A stretch of DNA of 13,875 nucleotides, from NCBI GenBank assembly GCA_945787305.1, contig CALZIH010000113.1:1-13875 (forward strand). The letters run 5' to 3'. The position numbers and the translations under genes are program-made. Below the pieces are notes generated by a model, which saw only the letters and a program-made list of their open reading frames with translations, ran no database searches and was not told the DNA's origin. The stretch comes from an uncultured Desulfobulbaceae bacterium. GTDB taxonomy: Bacteria; Desulfobacterota; Desulfobulbia; Desulfobulbales; Desulfobulbaceae. Each line of letters starts with the position of its first letter. The stretch's first letter is position 1. Positions 1 through 7,148 of the stretch are shown one piece after another.

Positions 1-600
1 CTAGCTGATCATTACTACGAGGCAATTACCGGCGATGGATCTGAAGCCCGGGCTGAAGAAGCATATTATCGTTTGAGAGTTCAAGTCCAACAATGGCACT
101 CCGAAAACCCTGACATCGAAGTGCATATTTCAACCACAGGGTTCAGCCGAGGAACAGGATCGCAGCGACATTTTGCCAACCTTGTGGATGACCGTGGCAT
201 ACCCGATCCCAGTGGCGATGGTTATTTAATTCCGCCTGGCGAGGTTCACCAGGATGTCATGCTGATATATGACTCTGTCGTGACAGGCCAGGAAGATGTG
301 CTTGATTTGGGTATTCCGGATTCGGTGGCCAATGCCGTGCATTTTACCGCTGATCATGACAACCGGATAAATTTTGATTCGGGGAGTATTGTTGATCCTT
401 TCAACCCAGACGACCATGGCATTTTAGAAATAGGGCTTCCCGGCGCTCACTCCGATATCGGCGGCAACTATGACTATGGCGGTTTGTCAGCACGTGCGTT
501 GGCACTGGGGCATGAACTGTTGGACTTAATGGGAGTGCCGGTCGAGGAAATATCCGAAGAATACAGAATTGACCCAAACAATACTATTATTCATAACTCC
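1..600 (+). other. DUF2235 / Tle1-like alpha/beta-hydrolase domain (N-terminally cut by the window)
   Basis: Motifs appear in the family's order. The nucleophile elbow GFSRG is at 139-153, with Ser at 145. The YDSV block (268-279) corresponds to the usual FDTV. AVHFTADHDNRINF (334-375) corresponds to the usual HA-x-A-x-DE-x-R-x-x-F block. PGAHSDIGGNY (439-471) is the family's HSDVGG-type motif, with His at 448 and Asp at 454. DUF2235 proteins include the type VI phospholipase effectors of the Tle1 family. All motifs visible here are intact, so lipase or esterase activity is plausible but not shown. The first strands and the usual early aspartate-glycine motif would lie upstream of the window. 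Confidence 0.82.
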
Positions 601-3600
601 GGTTCGCTATTCAATCTGGCAAACTGGGAAAGTGGCGAGCGAGAGGTAGATATCTATGGCAATCCTGAGCGTCGAACCGAGGCTCAACAACAGCAAGCAA
701 TTCTAGAAGAACAGCAAAAAGAACTTGAAGAGGAAGCTGCAGTTCAACACGCCGCAGCATATCGAGGTGCAGAACTGGACTTGATAAGCTCGGAGGTCGA
801 TCTCCGTGACGCCATCAATTCCGGAGATGGGTTATCGATAGCGCGTGAGGGTTTGGGCTACCTCTCCAGCCTGGATGAATATCGCGACACCGTGAATCGG
901 GACGGGATTCTTTCCGATTCAGCCGAGGCAATAACAGAAGGCCTGGAACACGGTATAGGCTTGGTTCAAGGCATTGATGACGGAGACAGCTGGGAAGTAG
1001 CCGGCAACAGCGTTGATCTGCTACTGGATATCGACCACTATGTAGAAAGCAACAACAGTGATTTCATCGGCGAGACGGGGACTGGGTATCTCAATGCGGC
1101 ATCCTCTGCCCTTGATCTGTCCAAGGCCCTGGATGAGGGCGACGGCTGGGAGATTGCAAGTTCAACCACCTCGCTCTTAAACGATATTGACCGGATCCAA
1201 GACATTGACGGCGGTTCGGACGCTCTGGCCGGGGTGGCCTCAGCTGCAGGACTTGCCGTCAACATCGCCTCCCTGGATGATGTACTGGAGTCGGGCGATG
1301 GGCTGCAGATTGCCTATACCACGGCCAGCACCCTCAACAACGCTATAAACACCTACAACATGGCGGCAAACGCAGCCGGCTATTCCAACATCTGCACCTT
1401 TGGAGCCTCCGAAGTCCCGGTGCTCGGTTATGTTGCCGCGGCTGTACAGCTTATGGAAGGCGATACGACAGGGGCAGCAGTGACAGCAGCCTCGGCTTAC
1501 CTGATGACCTGCGGCCCCTATGGCTGGGCAGCCGCAGCGGCTCTTCAGGTCGCCAACATGCTGGGTGTCTTCGGCGATGAAGACCCACCAAGCGCCACGG
1601 CCGATTTTTCTTTTGGCGTGGATGGCAACATAACCATGGAAGTCCATGGTGACGGCGAAATGACCGGAGCCGCAGAGGCCTGCGCTTCACCCCTGCTCGC
1701 AACAATCCAGGGATACAAGGAAACAGGTGGACGGGTGGATATTGACGGAAGTCTGCCCTCTCTTCTTGTGGAAGCAGGCTCTGATCCCAAAATCTGCTAC
1801 AGCAGCGAACACGGTGGCGGAGTAGCAATAGCGGTCAACGATCCCACCCGTCTGACACTGGAAATGCGCGGCGCCCTGTATGCCCGTGACCGGGGTGAAC
1901 GATTGGATGAAGCGATCACCCTGGCCTCCGATGCACAAGGCAATGTCGACTTTGCTCAAGTGGACTTCCAGCTTGCATCCATGGGCTTTGTTAAACACGG
2001 AATCACCTATACCTATGGTGAATCGACCGCCGCCCGGCTCGGGCAGACCTATGGTACCGGGGTCTTTAACGGCGGCGGCAATGCCGACGGCCCGGAAGGA
2101 GAGCGTGTTCTTGCCCGGGACCAGGACATCACATCCCTGCCTCTACAGGACGATCAACTCCCAGGCAAAAAGATCGGGCGTATTCTTCGATCTGTGGGCC
2201 TTCAGCAAAACTTTACCGGTGCCGGCGGACTTCTCCTGGCTATGGGGTTGGGTCTGGACGCCGACCGCTCTGCTGCAGCCACCCTGCCCGCCGGCAGGGG
2301 TGAACGTGAGGAGACTAACACCGATTATTTCAAGCCTCTGGATGCGGTTCAACTCGCTCAATATCAGGATGCAATCCCGAATGCTGAAGGACAGCGACAA
2401 ACTTCCCAAGACATGGATAATCCCATAGAATTTTCAGCACATACAGATGGGCAGACACTAAAGGCGTTTATCGATGCCCAATGGCCTGGCGTACCCGGCG
2501 ACTCTACACTACCCAGTGCCCTTGGAGATGTTACCGCACTTCACTTAGGCGATACTGTGAATTCCAATCCTCACTCCCCCGGCACCATTCCTCTTCCACG
2601 GTTGAATGCGCTTCAGCAAGACAGCAGACCCATCCAATACCCATCGAAAGCGATATTCCAGCAGGAGGCGGACGTTACGGTTCCATCAGCAATTCAGGCC
2701 ACTGGCCAGCAACCACCTGTACCCGAGCCTTCTTCCCCGCAGAAAAGTTGGAGCGTGGCTTCACCAACTCATGTGAGAATTCCAGAAGAACAGCTGCCGG
2801 AAGATGTCACGGCACCGCCCTTACCCCCAGATGTGGAACAGGGCTCATTGTTTGCCATGGATCAAGATTCCAGCATCCGTTTTCTGCCATCAGCCCTGAC
2901 CGATGAGCTGCGGGATACTCCTCATTTCTCATCTTCCGAAGAAAGCTTTACACTGGTCGCCCTGGGCGCATCCGAACATGGTCAGGTTCGTATGGACAAT
3001 AACGGTGATATTCGTTTTGTGGCCGAGACAGGCTTTGTCGGCACGGCCTCTTTTGAATACGACCTGCGCGGGCCAGATGGCGAGGTAACCACTCATCGTT
3101 CCCTGGTGGTGGTGAAAGGTGTCAACAATCCACCATTATTGGAAGATGACCATTTTACAATCAATGAAGGAGAGTCTTTTTATCTGGATCATCTTTTGGA
3201 AAACGACGCTGATATCGACGGCGACACCCTGACCATCGACCATTTCCGCGGCCTTACCCACGGCGAGCTTTCTTTGGAGGATAACCGATTAGTCTTTACT
3301 CCGGAAGAGGGATTCACCGGCGAGCTGCCCTTCAGCTACTGGGTCGTAGACAAGGCTGGCTCCTACCCGTACATGGCCCATGCAAACCTCACCATCCTTG
3401 ACCTGACCCCCGATATCAACACCACGGACGACCACTTTATTATCCTGGAAGATCAACCGTTTGTTATCACCGAAGACAAGCTGATAACAAATGACGGTGT
3501 TGGTGATAATGGACTTATCCAGCTGAATGCGGTGCAGAATGCGGAGCATGGCCAAGTCAGTATGGAACAGAACGGTACCATTACTTTTATTCCAGATCTC

Positions 3601-5874
3601 GATTACGCAGGGACGGAAGCGGGATTCTCGTACACGGTGGAAGATGAATCCGGCAATGCCGGAATGGCTCGGGTAAATATCGAGGTCCTTGATGTCCGGG
3701 ATCCGCTGCAGGAGTCCGGTATAGCATATACCGGGGCTAACGAGGATGAAGCCATCACCTTCAGCCCGGAAGAGGTTGCCCGCTTTGTCACCGACCCGGA
3801 CGGTGACTTGCTGCATCTGGACTTCATCACCAATGTCGAGGGCGGCAGGGCCGAATTTGAAAACGGTATGTACACATTCATCCCGGATCGAGATTACTCA
3901 GGCCCGGCCTCCTTTGATTACCAGGCCAGTGATAACCGTCAGGGAACGCTCCGGGGACACCTTGAATTTGAAATAAGCCCGGTAAATGATCCGGTTGAGA
4001 CCGGAAAAGATTTTCTGGCGACCAATGAAGAGAGCAGCATAAGTATTCATCGGGATGCGCTTCTTATAAATGATCTTGACCCAGAGGGAACGCCTGTAGA
4101 ATTTGTCGCTTTAGGCGCGGCAATCCATGGCAGTGTTGCGATGGGTGAAGACGGCACCATCACCTTTACCCCGGAGATAAACTACTTCGTTGAGGATCCC
4201 GGCGATGCAGGGTTTTCCTACATTGTCCGGGACGTAGAAGGAGAAGAATCCACCGGTCTTGTGACCGTGCAGGTTGAAAACGTCAATGATCTGCCGGTAA
4301 GTATTACCAACCGTCTGACCACATCGGAAGACCAGGCCATTGTATTTGATGCCGCCACCGTGCATGAATTTCTCAGTGATGCGGACGGCGATTCCCTTCA
4401 GCTCATTTCCATGGACAATGTAAGCGGTGGCACGATGACGGAAGACAGGGGTATCTACACCTTTATCCCCGACTCAGACTACCATGGCCCGGCCTCACTG
4501 GACTACAGCGCAATTGACGGCAACGGCGGCACAGTTAGCGGCCACCTAGACATTGAGGTTCTCCCCCGTGATGACCAGACAGAGTTCGGCGAGGACAGGC
4601 TGGAAACCCTGGAAGAAAAACCGGTGACCACCACAGTCGCCGACCTTATGGCCAACGATACCGATGCCGACGGCGAACTACACTTTGTCTCCCTTGGTGG
4701 GGCAAGCCACGGCAGTGTTTCCATCGATAATAACGGCACCATAACATTTACCCCGGAGATTGATTATTTCGGCAGCGATGCCGGGTTTTCCTATATTGTT
4801 CGAGATGCTGAAGATCAACTCTCTTCCGGCATTGTGACCGTACAGGTTGAAAACGTCAATGATCTGCCAATCATTATTGCTAACCCTCTAATCACTACCG
4901 AAGACCAGGCCATTGCCTTTGACACCTCCACCGTGCATGAATTTCTCAGCGATGCGGACGGCGACTTCCTTGAACTCACTTCAATGAATAACCCAAACGG
5001 AGGATTGGTAACGGAAGACGGGGGAGTCTATACCTTTCATCCCGCCCCTGACTACCATGGTCCGGCCTCGTTGGACTATAGTGTAAGCGATGGTAACGGT
5101 GAGTCCGTAACCGGCAGACTCGATATCGAAATACTCTCCCGGGATGACCAGACCGAATTCGGCGAGGACAGGCTGGGAACTCTGGAAGAAAAACCGGTGA
5201 CTACCACGGTTGCCGCCCTTATGGCTAACAATACCGATGCCGACGGCCGACTACACTTTGTCTCCCTTGGCGGGGCAAGCCACGGCAGTGTTGCCATGGA
5301 TAATAACGGCACCATAACCTTTACCCCGGAGATGGATTATTTTGGCGAAGATGCCGGGTTTGATTATGTGGTTGAGGATGCCGACGGATACCAGGCAACT
5401 GGAGTAGTGGTAATCGAGGTGGAAAACGTCAACGACCGGCCCGCGATCCTCTTTGACCGACTGCATATCCTTGAAGACCGGGAGATCACTTTCACCAGTG
5501 AAGAAATCGCCCGCTTTGTTCGTGACCCGGACGCCGACCCTCTCATCTTCACCTCCATCTCCGCGGCGCAAGGGGGAAGCTTCCGAACAGAGAATGATGC
5601 GTATGTCTTCACCCCGGATACAAATTTTTACGGCGAAACAACGTTTGACTACACGGTAACCGACGGCAACGGGGAGTGGTCGAAGACGGCGAGATCACTT
5701 TCAGCGTGGATTCCCTCATGGCGGGAGCTGTGGATGTGGAAGACGGGGAGGAACTTCGGTTTTCCGGCATTACCGACTCCAGTTGTGGCGATGCCTGGTT
5801 GGACCATGACGGCCTGGTCCATTTTCTGCCGGATACCGATTTTTCTGGTACGGCCTCGTTCAGTTACGGCGTAA
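1..5874 (+). CDS. Giant T1SS-secreted hydrolase/cadherin-repeat protein, N-terminal part (5'-partial, frameshifted)
   Basis: Frame 1 is open from the first base, so the true start lies upstream; the TTG at 73 is inside the hydrolase domain and is not a start. Visible order: DUF2235-like hydrolase (1-600), Gln/Glu-rich helix (about 680-770), four 52-residue repeats (775-1380), hydrophobic segment (1390-1590), a region with few lysines (1600-2300), Pro/Ser-rich linker (2300-2840), then cadherin-like repeats from 2842. Real coding ends near 5675: the last 66 or so codons to the TAA at 5872 are a tryptophan-rich out-of-frame tail, while frame 3 takes up the repeat pattern at 5676. Downstream T1SS and acyltransferase genes suggest a secreted, acylated toxin or adhesin. 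The role is inferred; the domain architecture is seen. It may be a pseudogene, or intact in other cells. Confidence 0.85.
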   Translation, partial: LADHYYEAITGDGSEARAEEAYYRLRVQVQQWHSENPDIEVHISTTGFSRGTGSQRHFANLVDDRGIPDPSGDGYLIPPGEVHQDVMLIYDSVVTGQEDVLDLGIPDSVANAVHFTADHDNRINFDSGSIVDPFNPDDHGILEIGLPGAHSDIGGNYDYGGLSARALALGHELLDLMGVPVEEISEEYRIDPNNTIIHNSGSLFNLANWESGEREVDIYGNPERRTEAQQQQAILEEQQKELEEEAAVQHAAAYRGAELDLISSEVDLRDAINSGDGLSIAREGLGYLSSLDEYRDTVNRDGILSDSAEAITEGLEHGIGLVQGIDDGDSWEVAGNSVDLLLDIDHYVESNNSDFIGETGTGYLNAASSALDLSKALDEGDGWEIASSTTSLLNDIDRIQDIDGGSDALAGVASAAGLAVNIASLDDVLESGDGLQIAYTTASTLNNAINTYNMAANAAGYSNICTFGASEVPVLGYVAAAVQLMEGDTTGAAVTAASAYLMTCGPYGWAAAAALQVANMLGVFGDEDPPSATADFSFGVDGNITMEVHGDGEMTGAAEACASPLLATIQGYKETGGRVDIDGSLPSLLVEAGSDPKICYSSEHGGGVAIAVNDPTRLTLEMRGALYARDRGERLDEAITLASDAQGNVDFAQVDFQLASMGFVKHGITYTYGESTAARLGQTYGTGVFNGGGNADGPEGERVLARDQDITSLPLQDDQLPGKKIGRILRSVGLQQNFTGAGGLLLAMGLGLDADRSAAATLPAGRGEREETNTDYFKPLDAVQLAQYQDAIPNAEGQRQTSQDMDNPIEFSAHTDGQTLKAFIDAQWPGVPGDSTLPSALGDVTALHLGDTVNSNPHSPGTIPLPRLNALQQDSRPIQYPSKAIFQQEADVTVPSAIQATGQQPPVPEPSSPQKSWSVASPTHVRIPEEQLPEDVTAPPLPPDVEQGSLFAMDQDSSIRFLPSALTDELRDTPHFSSSEESFTLVALGASEHGQVRMDNNGDIRFVAETGFVGTASFEYDLRGPDGEVTTHRSLVVVKGVNNPPLLEDDHFTINEGESFYLDHLLENDADIDGDTLTIDHFRGLTHGELSLEDNRLVFTPEEGFTGELPFSYWVVDKAGSYPYMAHANLTILDLTPDINTTDDHFIILEDQPFVITEDKLITNDGVGDNGLIQLNAVQNAEHGQVSMEQNGTITFIPDLDYAGTEAGFSYTVEDESGNAGMARVNIEVLDVRDPLQESGIAYTGANEDEAITFSPEEVARFVTDPDGDLLHLDFITNVEGGRAEFENGMYTFIPDRDYSGPASFDYQASDNRQGTLRGHLEFEISPVNDPVETGKDFLATNEESSISIHRDALLINDLDPEGTPVEFVALGAAIHGSVAMGEDGTITFTPEINYFVEDPGDAGFSYIVRDVEGEESTGLVTVQVENVNDLPVSITNRLTTSEDQAIVFDAATVHEFLSDADGDSLQLISMDNVSGGTMTEDRGIYTFIPDSDYHGPASLDYSAIDGNGGTVSGHLDIEVLPRDDQTEFGEDRLETLEEKPVTTTVADLMANDTDADGELHFVSLGGASHGSVSIDNNGTITFTPEIDYFGSDAGFSYIVRDAEDQLSSGIVTVQVENVNDLPIIIANPLITTEDQAIAFDTSTVHEFLSDADGDFLELTSMNNPNGGLVTEDGGVYTFHPAPDYHGPASLDYSVSDGNGESVTGRLDIEILSRDDQTEFGEDRLGTLEEKPVTTTVAALMANNTDADGRLHFVSLGGASHGSVAMDNNGTITFTPEMDYFGEDAGFDYVVEDADGYQATGVVVIEVENVNDRPAILFDRLHILEDREITFTSEEIARFVRDPDADPLIFTSISAAQGGSFRTENDAYVFTPDTNFYGETTFDYTVTDGNGEWSKTARSLSAWIPSWRELWMWKTGRNFGFPALPTPVVAMPGWTMTAWSIFCRIPIFLVRPRSVTA
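775..1380 (+). repeat. Four degenerate ~52-residue helical repeats with a GDG-x-x-IA core
   Basis: Protein-level repeats within the giant protein. The cores are SGDGLSIA (820-843), DDGDSWEVA (976-1002), DEGDGWEIA (1132-1158) and ESGDGLQIA (1288-1314). Aligned on the core glycine, the spacings are 159, 156 and 156 bases, i.e. 53, 52 and 52 residues. Each core is preceded by a leucine-rich segment such as LDLSKALD and followed by one such as LLNDID, so each unit looks like a helix-loop-helix. DNA similarity between copies is low, so the repeats are old. I do not recognise a named family. Similar helical stretches precede hydrophobic segments in some large T1SS proteins, from memory only. Confidence 0.7.
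1390..1590 (+). other. Hydrophobic Gly/Ala-rich segment, candidate membrane-inserting helices
   Basis: About 67 residues with two hydrophobic stretches. VPVLGYVAAAVQLM (1414-1455) is followed by a short polar turn (EGDTTG), then a longer alanine-rich stretch from AAVTAAS to NMLGVF, ending at an acidic GDEDPP. This helical-hairpin pattern resembles the pore-forming hydrophobic region of acylated RTX toxins, placed as there before the acylated region. Two cysteines (ICTFG and MTCGPYG) are unusual for a T1SS substrate. Membrane insertion is inferred from hydrophobicity only. Confidence 0.5.
2842..5670 (+). repeat. Tandem cadherin-like (tandem-95 type) repeats 1-10, frame 1
   Basis: Ten Ig-fold repeats of roughly 92-100 residues, approximate starts 2842, 3136, 3415, 3709, 3997, 4297, 4579, 4870, 5152 and 5443. 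Each has an acidic opening (EDQAI, EEKPV), a calcium-type loop such as DADGDSL or DIDGDTL, a GSVxMxxxGTITFTP hairpin, FxYxVxD, and usually a closing VxxVNDxP linker. Such arrays are typical of large T1SS adhesins and rigidify with calcium. Two sub-types alternate from repeat 5 onward, giving a two-domain unit. Repeat 10 stops after FDYTVTDGNG and lacks its last strand and linker. Confidence 0.85.
4297..5442 (+). repeat. 573-base direct repeat (two-domain unit), two copies
   Basis: Copy 1 is about 4297-4869 and copy 2 about 4870-5442. Several markers recur at exactly 573 bases (191 codons): the VTVQVENVND block at 4261 and 4834, and the DDQTEFGED block at 4570 and 5143. Identical runs exceed 20 bases at the VENVNDLP-coding stretch and near the NNGTITFTP hairpin. 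DNA similarity is well above that among the other repeats, which points to a recent in-frame duplication or gene conversion. Length is a multiple of 3, so copy-number change here would not break the frame. Confidence 0.8.
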
Positions 5875-7148
5875 CCGACAGTGAGGCAGGGAAAGGTACG
5901 GGCACGGTGACCATCGAGGTTACCGGCGAAAACGACGCTCCCCTGGCCGTAGATGACGGACGCATACTTGCCTGGGGCAACAATTCCTATGACAATGTGT
6001 ATAGCTCGGCGGTACTCCTTGCAAACGATTACGATGTGGATGGTGATTCTCTGAACATCATTTCTCTTGCCCGGGCCGAATACGGAACCGTCGGCCTGGA
6101 CGCAAACGGCAACATTCATTACCGGGCTCTCAGTGATGACTGGGTCGGGGTAGACTATTTCACCTATACCATTGACGACGGAAACGGAGGTATCGCTGAG
6201 GCTGTTGCGCGAGTAGATGTAAAACTGAACACCTCACCCGATGCATATTCCGAAATTCTCTTCAGCCGGGAGGATACTATTGTTGACATTGATCAGGGGC
6301 AGCTGTTGATCAATGATTCCGATGTAGACAATGACACCCTGTTTATCAGCTCGGTAGGAAATGCTGAGTATGGTACCGTTTCTCTTCTACCTGATGGTGG
6401 GGTCCGTTTTTCTCCGGAACTCAATTATAATAACAGTTACCCTGGCCGGGCAAGTTTTGAATATAGCGTTAGTGACGGCACCAGTGATCCTGTGACAGCC
6501 ATTGCCTTTATGGACCTGGAACCGATGAACGATTCGCCTGTTCTCCAAGGAGAAATTTTTGACGAGGCGATTGAAGACAATACCTTTTCCTTTACCCCCG
6601 CCCAACTCTTGGACAACGATTTTGACGTAGAGACAGCCTCTTCCTTTGAAACTGATGCAATGGCTATCACCGAAATTATTGGGACAGATAACGGTAGCCT
6701 TACCTATAATACGGGAACAGGTGAGATAACATATACTCCTGTCGCGAATTACCATGGTGTTGATACTTTTCGTTACAGGGTGACCGATTCCCATGGAGCC
6801 ACAAGCGAGGTAGAATCGCAGATAACGGTTTGGTCGGTGAACGATAACCCTGTGGTTCAGGAAGATCGTGCCTCCACCGCCGAGGACTCTGTTTGGAACA
6901 AGTACGACATTGCCGAGCTGTTAGCTAACGATTCAGATGTAGACGGCGACAGCCTTTCGCTGGTTAATCCCCATATCAGTCAAGGCTCGGCCAATGTCAG
7001 GGTCAGCAACGGATACCTTGAAGTCCTGCCCGCATTCAGGGAAGATCGGGTGGATGTTGAATACACGGTAATCGACGGCCACGGCGGTTCAGCCTCGAAC
7101 CGTTTGATTATTGACCGTATTAGCGAACATAACTTTGCGCCCACCTTT
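5676..7148 (+). repeat. Tandem cadherin-like repeats 11-15, frame 3
   Basis: Five further repeats, approximate starts 5676, 5946, 6243, 6543 and 6855. Calcium-type loops include NDYDVDGDSL, NDSDVDNDTL and NDSDVDGDSL; linkers include GENDAP, MNDSPV and VNDNPV. These copies are more divergent from one another than repeats 5-9. Repeat 14 carries an extended loop (DVETASSFETDAM). A divergent Ig-like segment with a tryptophan-rich start (VVWESSWETWFTF) follows at 7149-7440. Confidence 0.8.

Noticed and set aside
1880..2428. 182-codon open frame on + in frame 2
   Set aside because: It overlaps the giant gene in another frame, has no family motif and reads as a shadow with abnormal composition.
2842..7148. 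Repeat array considered as CRISPR or other DNA-level repeat
   Set aside because: Repeats are about 285 bases, in frame, protein-conserved and without spacer structure; they encode Ig-fold domains.
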